Part shown: in pieces, positions 26,708 through 34,751 of the stretch | Numbering within the stretch: position 1 is the first letter of the stretch | How the letters are laid out: every line of letters starts with the position of its first letter | DNA from: Bin87 sp034423595 | Lineage (GTDB): Bacteria; Chloroflexota; Dehalococcoidia; Lucifugimonadales; UBA3495 | Direction of reading: 5' to 3' | Assembly (NCBI GenBank): GCA_965207025.1 | Contig: OZ242258.1 | Span: 4,340,001-4,404,000 of the forward strand | DNA length: 64,000 nucleotides | Made by a program: the position numbers and the translations under genes | The notes under the pieces: model-generated | What the model was told of the DNA's origin: nothing | The model's database searches: none | What the model saw: only the letters and a program-made list of their open reading frames with translations

Positions 26708-27193
26708 GTGCACAACTTTCCTTGGGTGTTGATCCTGACCCCGCTGCTAATCTTGTCGGTCGCTTGCTCAACCGGCGAGCCGGCGAGCGACTTCGCCCTC
26801 ACCACCTTTGACCAGGAGCAATTCCGTCTGTCGGAACAGCGGGGCAACGTGGTGGTAATCAACTTCTGGTATCCGTCCTGCCCGCCCTGCCGTGATGAGA
26901 TGCCGGCGTTCCAGGAGGCGTGGGAACAATATGAAGGCCGCAACGTGCGGTTCATCGGCCTTTTCGTGCCCCAGGGATTCGACACGGAGGTTGAAGCGCG
27001 GCAGTTCGTCGATGAGCTGGGGCTAACGTTCGACTTTGCCACCGACGTGCGGGCACGGGTGGCTCAGGAATACGCTGTGGTCTATTTTCCCACCACGTAC
27101 TTCATTGACCAGGGCGGTCGGGTGCATTTGATGGAAATCAGCCGGATGGACATTGACCGGTTGACGGAAATACTGGAGGACCTGCTGGGCTGA
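26708..27193 (+). CDS. TlpA/ResA-like thiol-disulfide oxidoreductase, lipoprotein
   Basis: A 161-aa extracytoplasmic redoxin. The N-terminal hydrophobic segment ends in a lipobox (LSVAC, with Cys near residue 20), so the protein is likely lipid-anchored. The thioredoxin active site is FWYPSCPPCRDEMP (CPPC), and the cis-Pro segment is VVYFPTTYFID. Proteins of this type reduce disulfides outside the membrane, for example during cytochrome c maturation. The stop overlaps the start of the next gene by one base. Confidence 0.92.
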   Translation: MHNFPWVLILTPLLILSVACSTGEPASDFALTTFDQEQFRLSEQRGNVVVINFWYPSCPPCRDEMPAFQEAWEQYEGRNVRFIGLFVPQGFDTEVEARQFVDELGLTFDFATDVRARVAQEYAVVYFPTTYFIDQGGRVHLMEISRMDIDRLTEILEDLLG

Positions 27194-27675
27194 TGGACGC
27201 GCTGGACATCATCCTGCTGATCATCCGTTGGGCACACGCGCTGGCGGCGGTGGTATGGATCGGCGGCAGCCTGTTCATGCTATTTGCCGGGCGGCCGGCG
27301 TTGCGTTCCTCAGACCCGGATGGGTTGGTGGGCCGCGCCCTGGCCGTTGAGTTCCGGCCCATCGTGGCCACGGCTATCGCCGTGCTGATCGTCAGTGGGG
27401 TGATCCTGACGGTGGACCGGCTGACTTCCGAGGCTGCCGGTATCGCATATACCGTTGTGCTGGTCGCAAAGATCGTGCTGGCGATTTACGCTTTCGGCAT
27501 CGCGTGGCTGCTGCCGAGGCGACGGCGGCCCTCACCTCAGCCCTCTCCCAGAGGGAGAGGGAGAAAGTTGATTTCGGGGCTAACCGGGCCGGTTGCGTTA
27601 ACTATCGTTGGCGTGCTGGTAATTGGGCTGGCGGACGTGCTGACGTGGCTGTTTGAGCGCGGGTTGGTGGGGTGA
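27193..27675 (+). CDS. CopD-like integral membrane protein carrying a repeat-encoded loop
   Basis: A 160-aa protein with four predicted membrane segments. The start resembles CopD/DUF2269-type domains (IIRWAHALAAVVWIGGSLFM, with the His in the first segment). Between TM3 and TM4 is the insertion RRPSPQPSPRGRGRK, encoded by a dispersed palindromic repeat. The gene is directly coupled to the lipoprotein redoxin upstream. Copper or heme involvement is possible from family resemblance but not shown. Confidence 0.75.
   Translation: MDALDIILLIIRWAHALAAVVWIGGSLFMLFAGRPALRSSDPDGLVGRALAVEFRPIVATAIAVLIVSGVILTVDRLTSEAAGIAYTVVLVAKIVLAIYAFGIAWLLPRRRRPSPQPSPRGRGRKLISGLTGPVALTIVGVLVIGLADVLTWLFERGLVG
27529..27564. 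repeat. Palindromic repeat inserted in a coding sequence
   Basis: CCCTCACCTCAGCCCTCTCC followed by CAGAGGGAGAGGGAGA, the same family as 1991-2023. It stays in frame and encodes the PSPQPSPRGRG loop of the CopD-like protein. Confidence 0.85.
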
Positions 27676-27695
27676 CATTTCATGGGAGGCTTCAA

Positions 27696-27917
27696 ATGAG
27701 AACCGATTTACTCGACATCATCGCCTGCCCGGTTTGCAAGGGGCCGTTGGATTTGCGGGCTGACGAAATCGCGCCGGATGATGCGGCGGATGCTGGCGAG
27801 GTATTGACCGGGGCGTTGACCTGCGCGGCGTGCAAGGAGGTGTATCCAATTACCGGGGGCATTCCCAACCTGCTGCCGCCGGACCTGAGGGACGCGGAGA
27901 TCGCAGCAGGACGTTAA
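27696..27917 (+). CDS. Trm112 family zinc-ribbon protein
   Basis: A 73-aa protein with two Cys pairs, CPVC near the N-terminus and CAAC later, in the layout LLDIIACPVCKGPLDL ... LTCAACKEVYPITGGIPNLL. Members of this family (YcaR/Trm112-like) are small zinc proteins that often activate or accompany methyltransferases. An extra acidic insert lies between the pairs. ATG 27696 follows GGGAGGC. Confidence 0.9.
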   Translation: MRTDLLDIIACPVCKGPLDLRADEIAPDDAADAGEVLTGALTCAACKEVYPITGGIPNLLPPDLRDAEIAAGR

Positions 27918-27962
27918 CGAGTGTATTATTGAGTACAACCCGGATTAAAGTGGAGGTGCGGA

Positions 27963-28364
27963 ATGGCCGCATACCAAGGGCGGAAATACAGGAAACTGTA
28001 TTCGTACCTATGCGGGCTGAGAACCGGAGAATGGAGGGCGACTTTCTCCGATATTGAGGCCATAGTTGGCGACAAACTGAAACCGTCGGCACGCCGTCAC
28101 CGAGCGTCTTGGGCGAATGACAACACCCAATCTTTCGCCCGCGCCTGGCTCGCCGCCGGGTGGAAAACGGCGGATGTGAACATGAGCGCCGAGACGCTGA
28201 CGTTCCGGCGCGAGGACATTTGCGCTCCGGAAGGGCATTCCATATCCACTGTCAACACCCTGCATGCGTTGGACGAGTTGCAGACCGCGCTGGCTTACCG
28301 AGGAGTGGACTTGGACGAGTGGGCGCGAAGCCTGCGGGCAGAACGGCGCGCTGCTGGGCTGTGA
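27963..28364 (+). CDS. DUF7662-like protein, probable partner of the PIN protein
   Basis: A 133-aa protein. Residues about 8-80 match a small domain with the pattern YSYLCGLRTGEWRATFSDIE ... SARRHRASWANDN ... ARAWLAAGWKTADVN, which I recognise as DUF7662. It carries a conserved SARRHR and W-rich core suggestive of nucleic-acid contact. A helical C-terminal extension may contact the partner. ATG 27963 follows GGAGGTG. The stop overlaps the PIN gene start (TGATG), an arrangement typical of toxin-antitoxin pairs. Confidence 0.75.
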   Translation: MAAYQGRKYRKLYSYLCGLRTGEWRATFSDIEAIVGDKLKPSARRHRASWANDNTQSFARAWLAAGWKTADVNMSAETLTFRREDICAPEGHSISTVNTLHALDELQTALAYRGVDLDEWARSLRAERRAAGL

Positions 28365-28735
28365 TGATTCATCTGGACACCAGCTTTCTTATCCGTGCGC
28401 TGATCCCTGATTCCCTAGAGAACCGTAAACTGCGGGAATGGCTAGGTACCGGCGACACTCTGGCTGTCAGCGCAGTGGCCTGGGCCGAGTTCCTCTGCGG
28501 CCCGCTAACCGATGAGGAGTTGGAGTTAGCGGCTCAGATAGTAGGGCCGCCTCAGGATTTCACGTCGGAACACGCAGCCACTGCCGCCCGTTTGTTCAAC
28601 ATGTCGGGCCGGCGGCGCGGCACTATGATGGACTGTATGATCGCCGCGGTAGCAATCAGCACTGGCGCCCTGTTCGCAACCGTGAATGCAGGGGACTTTC
28701 GCAGGCTTGTTGAACAGGGCTTGCAGTTAGTGTAG
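28364..28735 (+). CDS. PIN-domain ribonuclease (VapC-like)
   Basis: A 123-aa VapC-type protein with all expected acidic residues: D5 (MIHLDTSFLI), E42 (AWAEFLCGPL), D90 (GTMMDCMIAAVA) and D111 near the end (NAGDFRRL). PIN ribonucleases of this type cleave tRNA or mRNA and are inhibited by the upstream partner. The start at 28364 overlaps the stop of the DUF7662-like gene, so translation is likely coupled. Confidence 0.9.
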   Translation: MIHLDTSFLIRALIPDSLENRKLREWLGTGDTLAVSAVAWAEFLCGPLTDEELELAAQIVGPPQDFTSEHAATAARLFNMSGRRRGTMMDCMIAAVAISTGALFATVNAGDFRRLVEQGLQLV

Positions 28736-28746
28736 ATTCCGGCGCA

Positions 28747-29283
28747 TCAGCCTCCGGTGAGGATGGCGACCACTTCCGTGGCCAGTCCCTCGGCCCGTTC
28801 CCGCAGGGCCGGGCGATCCAGGTTCTCGATGGGATGCTCGGTGAAAATGGTGGGGTAGTCTTCCGCGCCCCACATTTTGGCCATGCCCCTGGCGGTGGGG
28901 ATGAACCGGTCGGTGCAAATGGTGGCGGAGGGGAGGCCGGCCTGCTCAACATGGATTCCATCGTGCACACTGCACGCGCTGCAACTCCCTCAATCGCCGA
29001 TGGCCACCACCACCGAGTCCACGTTGGCCACCAACTCCTCCAACTCGACCGGATCGGCGGGACGGGACGCGCTGGGCTTGCGGAGCCAGCGCACCTCGCG
29101 GATTTCGTAACGGTTGCGCAACACCTCGGCCAGCTCTTCCAGCAGCACGTCGGCGTTCCGCTTGCTGTCGTCGATCAGGCCGACCCGGGTGCCGGCCAGC
29201 GAGGGCAAGCGGGGCGCGCCGTCAAAGGGCGCGATGATCGGTTCGGTAACCGGGTTGACCAGGGTGTATTGTTGGGTTGCCAT
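28747..29283 (-). CDS. UGSC family selenoprotein (in-frame TGA read as selenocysteine)
   Basis: Reading through one TGA (28990-28992) gives a 178-aa protein matching the UGSC family along its whole length. The N-terminal part has VGLIDDSKRNADVLLEELAE and ends VVVAIGD; the TGA is residue 98, giving GDUGSCSACSVHDGI, and the C-terminal part continues with PSATICTDRF to a normal stop. The family is named for this Sec/Cys-Gly-Ser-Cys motif. An AAAGGAG precedes ATG 29283. The gene follows two others in an apparent operon on the minus strand. Biochemical role is unknown. A standard annotation would split it into two frames. Confidence 0.88.
28962..28976 (-). promoter_or_regulatory. Candidate bacterial SECIS hairpin
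   Basis: Starting 14 bases after the TGA, the RNA can form CGUGC / GCACG with a 5-base AGUGU loop. Bacterial SECIS elements lie within the coding sequence just 3' of the UGA at about this distance. The stem is short, and support is positional only. Confidence 0.45.
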
Positions 29284-29295
29284 GTGAATTCTCCT

Positions 29296-29679
29296 TTACG
29301 TTGCCAATCGTTCGGCGTCGGCGATATAGTCGGCGGTTTCCCGAATGCGGCGCTCCGTGTCTTCCAGCGGCTCGCACAGTCCCAGATAGAAGCAGTCGCC
29401 ATGCAACACACCCTGCCGGGAGTAATAGCGTCCGACGAGGGTGCGAACAGCAGGCTCCCGTCCAGCCAGCAGCCTTAATTCGGCCGACGTCTCGGGCGTT
29501 CGCTCAGGCTCGTACCCGGTCCGTGCCAAGATCAGGGCGTCGGTGGCTCGCTTGGTGGCGCCCCATGCTTTTTCGGCAGCATTGCGTATTTTGCCTAGCT
29601 CAAGCATCTCCAGCGCGTCGTCATAGAGAAAACGGGCGTCGGCGAAAATGGCGTCGGCTGAACGATCGGCGATGGTCAT
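29296..29679 (-). CDS. PaREP1/HEPN-like helical protein
   Basis: A 127-aa all-helical protein. The segment ALEMLELGKIRNAAEKAWGA followed by TKRATDAL is typical of PaREP1/HEPN-type four-helix proteins. A charged helix with YYSRQGVLHGDCFYLG follows; a LHGDCFY motif is common in this family. It lies between the UGSC gene and the upstream 355-aa gene with short gaps, suggesting cotranscription. Role unknown. Confidence 0.8.
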   Translation of the reverse strand: MTIADRSADAIFADARFLYDDALEMLELGKIRNAAEKAWGATKRATDALILARTGYEPERTPETSAELRLLAGREPAVRTLVGRYYSRQGVLHGDCFYLGLCEPLEDTERRIRETADYIADAERLAT

Positions 29680-29721
29680 TGCTTGTTCCGTATCTGGTTG
29701 GTAAATTGCCTTGGCGAACTG

Positions 29722-30789
29722 TCAGGGCATATGCACTGGTTTGGTTACTGCGGTGGAGCCGACCTTTGGGCCCCAACTCGGTATGACTGACGCCATATTG
29801 GACTCTTCGCCGCCGGCGAACAACACCAAGATGTCCTCCGGTTCGGGGATCAGCGGGACCATAGCGGCTTCGTCGCCCGGTTCGATGTCTCCGCGCAGGA
29901 CGAGTCCGCGTTTCAGATCGGCCACAGAGCGCTGGATGTTGGCGTGCAGATACTCGCGTATCCGGTCTTTTGTCCAGTCGCGCCACAGATTGCTGTTGCC
30001 GGCGAATGTTACCACAATCTGCCCCTGGCGAATTCCCACGGAAACGTCGCCGACGGAGCCCGAGGTGGACATTGACGTGCCCAGCGACGATGCGACATCG
30101 GCCATGGCGTAGAGGATGGCCTCGGGCCGGCCGACGGCGCGAATCTGGCGGGGGCTTTCGCCGGCGAAAACGGTTACGGCGCTGTCCCCGGCGTTGAAGC
30201 CTCGATCCACGTGCAGGGGCGTCCAGTGGGTTTCGCCCTCAGCCTCGGCGATGCAGTAAGTGTACTTGCCGGGGTGCCCGATAACGCTGCGATCGAACAG
30301 CCCAGGGATGGCTGCGCAGGCGTTCATCAGGATGAGTCGGATGGAACGTCCGATGGTTCCGTTGGCGCGGTTGCCCGGCCCGAACAGGTTATTGCGGCTG
30401 TTCAGGCCGATCTGCTCGCGCACGGGTCCGTTGACGATGCAGAGGATCGCTGCGCCGCCCATGCTGGAGGACGGGCCGACCAGGTTGAACACCGGGTCCA
30501 GCATCGCCTCGGTGGCGGCGAGGACTACCGGAAAATACTCGGGCAGACAGCCGGCCATCACGGCGTTGGCGGCAGCCTTTTCCACGGTGATGACGCGGCG
30601 GCGCTCGGGAAGCTCGCCAAGCTCCTCATCGGGCGGCCGTCCGGCGTAGCCGATGAACTCGGCGACGCGGGCCGTGGTGGGAGGGACGACGGGCAGGCCG
30701 TCGCTCCAGCCAAGCTCGTAGCCCTTCTCGATGGCAGAGAGCGCGTCGTCCCAGGTCGCGGTGGTGGTGTCGGTAAAAGTTGTGGTCAA
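29722..30789 (-). CDS. Conserved protein linked to UGSC genes, 355 aa
   Basis: A 355-aa soluble protein with a distinctive start, IEKGYELGWSDGLPVVPPT. It also has a Gly-rich segment GPSSSMGGAAILCIVNGPV and NSRNNLFGPGNRANGTIGRS. I recall this family as occurring next to UGSC-type proteins; no enzymatic activity is known to me. As the first gene of the minus-strand set ending in the UGSC selenoprotein, it probably acts in the same process. Confidence 0.8.
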   Translation of the reverse strand: MTTTFTDTTTATWDDALSAIEKGYELGWSDGLPVVPPTTARVAEFIGYAGRPPDEELGELPERRRVITVEKAAANAVMAGCLPEYFPVVLAATEAMLDPVFNLVGPSSSMGGAAILCIVNGPVREQIGLNSRNNLFGPGNRANGTIGRSIRLILMNACAAIPGLFDRSVIGHPGKYTYCIAEAEGETHWTPLHVDRGFNAGDSAVTVFAGESPRQIRAVGRPEAILYAMADVASSLGTSMSTSGSVGDVSVGIRQGQIVVTFAGNSNLWRDWTKDRIREYLHANIQRSVADLKRGLVLRGDIEPGDEAAMVPLIPEPEDILVLFAGGEESNMASVIPSWGPKVGSTAVTKPVHMP

Positions 30790-30908
30790 TTTGGTTGCCT
30801 CGGGGTGGTGGTGCTGGGTTCGCTAATTTCGCCTGCGATCAGGATCATTCTGCGTCGATTCAATTCATCTTCGAGGTTAGCAATCAGCAGGTGGTGTCTG
30901 AGATTACG

Positions 30909-31460
30909 CTACGAGTTTAACATCGTTTCGATGCCTCCCAAAAACATGCTAAAACTGTGGGAACGATTGTCTTCACGCGTCATATGCTGCGCCATACGAC
31001 GAGCGCTAGCTATTTTTCCGTGTCCGCCCACGAACCGTTCTACATGAATGGAAGGTTTGCTAATGTCGTCTGGGCGTCGATAACGAGGACGGTTGCCAAT
31101 ACCGAGCAATCCATCATTCCTGAAAGCCGCAGCCATGGCTTTGGGATCACCCAAATACCATGATTCAAGCTCTTGGCAAACAATGCGTATGAGTGTGTCT
31201 TCGCGCCTGCCATCTTTGCAAAGCTGCTGGATTCGTTCTTTTACGGCGATGCAATCGGCTTCGTCGCTGTCTCGTAGGATTACAAAGCGATCGCCGGGAG
31301 TTTTCCAACGCCGCAAGGTGTCCCGAATGCTACTCTCAAGATCAGTTTTGCCATCATGGGGAACACACAAAAAGCGCAATTGTGGGAAAAGGCGCGGAAG
31401 CAAACCCTCCAGCAAAGCCTGCATCGAAGGTTCCTCAAGTAGGAAAACTATCCTGCCCAT
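30909..31460 (-). CDS. DUF4276 family protein (Toprim-like), partner of the ATPase
   Basis: A 183-aa protein. It shows the two acidic Toprim-like motifs, FLLEEPSMQALLEGLL (Glu) and FVILRDSDEADC (DxD), placed as in DUF4276 proteins. ATG 31460 lies 12 bases inside the end of the upstream ATPase gene, so the two are translationally coupled. DUF4276 proteins regularly follow ABC-like ATPases of this type. A nuclease or effector role is inferred. The pair has lower GC than the chromosome around it. Confidence 0.82.
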   Translation of the reverse strand: MGRIVFLLEEPSMQALLEGLLPRLFPQLRFLCVPHDGKTDLESSIRDTLRRWKTPGDRFVILRDSDEADCIAVKERIQQLCKDGRREDTLIRIVCQELESWYLGDPKAMAAAFRNDGLLGIGNRPRYRRPDDISKPSIHVERFVGGHGKIASARRMAQHMTREDNRSHSFSMFLGGIETMLNS

Positions 31461-32629
31461 TTCAAGCCGGCCCCTTCGAACAGGTTCCGCCGCCACAAAA
31501 CCCCAGGCAGTTGACCTTTCACCAATTCACGGAGGTTCTCGTGATCGGACGCACGGCTAGCCCTGCTGTAGCCGTCCTGCTTTACTAACCAAAATATTTC
31601 GTTCAGGTCGGCTCCGTTCAAAAAATCAGGAGAGTGCGTCGATATGAAAACCTGTCCCCCGTTTTTAGAATAGAGGCGAAATTCCTCTGCCAGTTGCGGC
31701 AACAACTCGGGGTACAGCTGATTCTCCGGTTCTTCGATGGCCAACAACGGGTGCGGTTTAGGGTCGTACAACAACACTAAATAGGCGAACATTTTGATTG
31801 TGCCGTCGGATACGTAACGAGCGATGAACGGGTCTTGAAAGCTGCCGTCTTGGAATCTCAATACCAGCCTACCATCCTCAGTAGGCTTTGCCTCGACACT
31901 GTTTACGCCCGGAACTTGCCATCTCATAGCCTGCAATACTTGGTGAAAACGGTCCGGGTGATTCTCATACAGGTATTGAGCGACCTGCGCGACATTGTCC
32001 CCGCGAGCAGAGAGGTGTTCCGCGTATCCCGCCTCCACGCTGGGGCGAGCGTCCGCGATTTGGAAGTTTGAGATATACCAATTTTCAATTAAACTCCGAA
32101 ACTCCGAAACTATATGGAAGTCTCGAAATTGGCCCAGCCCTTTGATGGCTAAAACGCTGGGGTCATCTAGCTTATATTCTGCCCGCTCGACGGTAGCGCC
32201 TTCCTGTCCATAAGCGTACTCGTTGGTGATGGCGGTGCCTTCGCCTTTACGGAAATCTACGAATCGCCATGGTTGCCCCCGTTGCCCTCGGCGATATCGC
32301 AACACTTCGCTTTCCACCACCACCCTGCCTTGCTCCTCGCTAACCGCCAATTGGTACGTTACCAATGGCCCGCCGCTTTCGCGGAACTTGATGGTGAGTT
32401 CGATGGGTCCAGCGGAATCGCGGCTAACTAACTCGCGAAATCCGCCCCGCCTTGCCACTGCTGCTGCTACGTTCTGCGTGAGGGAGTCTTTGAGGAATGT
32501 GAACACGTCGAAAAGCGTTGATTTGCCTGACCCGTTGGCGCCGACTACTACAACCATGCGAGGCAGATCGTTCAACAGAACGTTCCGAAACAATCGGTAG
32601 TTTTTTATCTCTATACTCTCAATTTGCAT
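31448..32629 (-). CDS. AAA/ABC-type ATPase (RecF/OLD-like), putative defence component
   Basis: A 393-aa ATPase. The N-terminus MQIESIEIKNYRLFRNVLL leads to Walker A GANGSGKST; Walker B is LLAIEEPENQLYPELL, and the switch is FISTHSPDFLNGAD. This is the compact RecF/OLD-like fold without a long coiled coil. It precedes a DUF4276 gene with overlap. Similar ATPase-plus-Toprim pairs include PARIS and OLD-type anti-phage systems. A TATAAT on the minus strand at 32661-32666 is a candidate -10. Confidence 0.88.
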   Translation of the reverse strand: MQIESIEIKNYRLFRNVLLNDLPRMVVVVGANGSGKSTLFDVFTFLKDSLTQNVAAAVARRGGFRELVSRDSAGPIELTIKFRESGGPLVTYQLAVSEEQGRVVVESEVLRYRRGQRGQPWRFVDFRKGEGTAITNEYAYGQEGATVERAEYKLDDPSVLAIKGLGQFRDFHIVSEFRSLIENWYISNFQIADARPSVEAGYAEHLSARGDNVAQVAQYLYENHPDRFHQVLQAMRWQVPGVNSVEAKPTEDGRLVLRFQDGSFQDPFIARYVSDGTIKMFAYLVLLYDPKPHPLLAIEEPENQLYPELLPQLAEEFRLYSKNGGQVFISTHSPDFLNGADLNEIFWLVKQDGYSRASRASDHENLRELVKGQLPGVLWRRNLFEGAGLKWAG

Positions 32630-32696
32630 CGGAGTTCCCCTGATCCAGTCGCACGTTTCAATTATACCGTGAGCGACAGTTGGGAGACTTATACTT

Positions 32697-32742
32697 GCGC
32701 CGCCGTTCCCTGCTCTCTTATCTCGGACAGGGACGGCGGCGC
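32697..32742 (-). terminator. Hairpin downstream of the NHL gene
   Basis: A 15-bp stem with one bulged base (GCGCCGCCGTTCCCTG / CAGGGACGGCGGCGC) and a 15-base loop, 23 bases past the stop of the minus-strand NHL gene and before the ATPase gene. It lacks a T-run, so termination is probable rather than certain. Confidence 0.5.
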
Positions 32743-32764
32743 GTAGCGTTTGCGATTGAGACAG

Positions 32765-33712
32765 CTACGCCTTGGCGTACTTGGAGAAGCTGCGCAGTTC
32801 CTGCGGCGGGTCCATGTGGCTGCCGCGGATGGTGTAGGACACTTCGGACACGTACACGGCCCCGGTGCTGTCCACGGCGATGCCGTGGGGCGCGATGAAC
32901 TGGCCGGGGCCCTCGCCCTCTTCCGGAGCGCCGAACACGCACACCCGGTTACCGTCCCGGTCGTAGATGGTGACGCGGTGACCCAAGCCCGGTGCGTCGT
33001 CCACGCCGCCCATGCCGTTCAGTTCGCCAACGTAGATGTGGCCGCCCCAGTACACCATCGCGTCGGGACGGTGGATGTTGCTCCACATGGTCATAAAGTT
33101 GCCGTCGGTGTCGAACAACTGGATGCGGTGGCACTCCCGATCTACCACGTACACCCGCTCGTCCTCGTCAAAGGCGATGTTGTGCGGGCGGATGAACTGG
33201 CCGGCGTCGATCCCAGGCTCTCCCCAGGAGAACTTGTACTCTCCCTCGGCGGTGTACACGTGGATGCGAGAGTTGCCGTAGCCGTCGGAGATGTAGATGT
33301 CGCCGTTGCTGGGGCGGATGGCTGCGGAAGTGGGTCGGTTGAAGGGCTGGCCGCTCCAGCGCGGAGCTGGATGGTTCTTCTCGCCGATCTCCATCAGCTT
33401 CTCGCCGGTGACGCTGAATTTCTGGATGGTGTGGATGCCATCGTCGGCGGCCAACAGGGTGTCGTCCGCTGCGCTGTAGTACAGGCCGTGGGTGCGGTTC
33501 TCGCTGAAGTGGCCTTGCCCGAAGGAACGTTCAAAGTTGCCGTCCTTGTCAAAGACCATGATGGGGTGTTGGCCGCGCGTCAGGATGAACACGCGGTCGT
33601 CGCCATCGACAGCCACTCCGGGGCACTCCAGCAGCCGCATCCCGTCCGGCAGCTTCAGCCAATCCGCAACGAAGGTGTACTGAAAATCTCCCTGCCCATA
33701 GGTTTCAGGCAT
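32765..33712 (-). CDS. NHL-repeat beta-propeller protein
   Basis: A 315-aa six-bladed propeller. Successive NHL blades are visible: GVAVDGDDRVFILTRGQHPI, IYISDGYGNSRIHVY, VYVVDRECHRIQLFDTDGNF, GIAVDSTGAVYVSE. The layout resembles peptidyl-glycine alpha-amidating lyase and SMP-30-like proteins. No signal peptide is present, so it is probably cytosolic. Catalytic activity is not established; a metal-dependent lyase or hydrolase role is one possibility. Confidence 0.88.
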   Translation of the reverse strand: MPETYGQGDFQYTFVADWLKLPDGMRLLECPGVAVDGDDRVFILTRGQHPIMVFDKDGNFERSFGQGHFSENRTHGLYYSAADDTLLAADDGIHTIQKFSVTGEKLMEIGEKNHPAPRWSGQPFNRPTSAAIRPSNGDIYISDGYGNSRIHVYTAEGEYKFSWGEPGIDAGQFIRPHNIAFDEDERVYVVDRECHRIQLFDTDGNFMTMWSNIHRPDAMVYWGGHIYVGELNGMGGVDDAPGLGHRVTIYDRDGNRVCVFGAPEEGEGPGQFIAPHGIAVDSTGAVYVSEVSYTIRGSHMDPPQELRSFSKYAKA

Positions 33713-33775
33713 AATGCTTCTCCTTTTCCGATGTATGGTGAACTAATCACGACCTCGATTCCCGCATCCCCCAAC

Positions 33776-33852
33776 GTCATTCCCGCGGAAGCGGGAATCC
33801 AGGCCGCACTCGCGGCATATAATACCGGATTCCGGCTTTCGCCGGAATGACG
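33776..33852. repeat. Dispersed hairpin repeat (GTCATTCCCGCGGAAGCGGGAATCC type)
   Basis: Left half GTCATTCCCGCGGAAGCGGG and right half CCGGCTTTCGCCGGAATGAC each form a small hairpin and are related as inverted copies. It fills the gap between the NHL and SDR genes. Confidence 0.75.
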
Positions 33853-33881
33853 CAGTGAGGGCCGGAACGACCAGGACTATT

Positions 33882-34658
33882 TCACTGGGCAACACACCCG
33901 CCGTCGATGACTAGCTCGGCGCCCGTAACAAACGACGCCTCGTCGGATGCCAGGTACAGCACCCCGTAAGCCACCTCGATGGGATGCGCCCGCCGGCCCA
34001 GCGGAACCAACGCCAGCCGCTGCGCCGCAACCTCGGGGTCGTCGTAGGTGGACGCGCTCATCGGCGTCATGATCGGGCCGGGATGCACCGAGTTGCAGCG
34101 GATGCCCTCGCGGGCGTACTGGATGGCCGTGGCCTTGGTGAACAGGCGCACCGCTCCCTTGGAGGCGTTGTAAGGATGAGAGCGCGACCAGGCGCCCGAC
34201 AGGCCGGCGATGGATGAGATGTTGACGATGGAGCCTCCTCCGGCCCGGCGCATGGCAGGGATCGCTGCTTTGGTGCCGAGAAAGACGCCCTTCGAGTTGA
34301 TGTCCATGACACGGTCCCACTGCTCTTCGCTGGTATCTTCCAGCGAGATGTTGCGGGCGCCTCCTTCGACGGAGATGCTGATGCCGGCGTTGTTGACCAG
34401 CGCGTCCAGCCGCCCGTAGCGTTCTTCGGCTAACGCGACGATGGCCTCCCAGTCGGCTTCGACGGTGACGTCCAGGTGGGTATAGGCAACGTCCAGGCCC
34501 GCCTGGCAGCAATCGGCCTCCACCCTCTGCCCCAGATCGTCCAGAATGTCGCCGAACACGACCTTCGCGCCCTCTTTGGCGAACAGGTTGACCTCTTCGG
34601 CGCCCATGCCGCGAGCGCCGCCGCTGATAATGGCTACCTTGCCGTCCATTCGGCCCAT
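33882..34658 (-). CDS. SDR family oxidoreductase (paralog 3)
   Basis: A 258-aa classical SDR, third member of the set with 21575 and 24560. It has SGGARGMGAEEVN, LDALVNNAG, Ser in NISSIAGLSG and YNASK. A short insertion (SISVEGGARNISLEDTSEE) after the NNAG motif separates it from the other two. ATG 34658 has AGGAGG upstream. Substrate unknown. Confidence 0.92.
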   Translation of the reverse strand: MGRMDGKVAIISGGARGMGAEEVNLFAKEGAKVVFGDILDDLGQRVEADCCQAGLDVAYTHLDVTVEADWEAIVALAEERYGRLDALVNNAGISISVEGGARNISLEDTSEEQWDRVMDINSKGVFLGTKAAIPAMRRAGGGSIVNISSIAGLSGAWSRSHPYNASKGAVRLFTKATAIQYAREGIRCNSVHPGPIMTPMSASTYDDPEVAAQRLALVPLGRRAHPIEVAYGVLYLASDEASFVTGAELVIDGGCVAQ

Positions 34659-34751
34659 TCTTTACCTCCTACGTGGGGTGCTGGCGGTTGCGTTGACAGT
34701 GGTCCATCCTCCGCCGGATAATTGGCTCGGTATAATGTGCGGGATGCGGAA

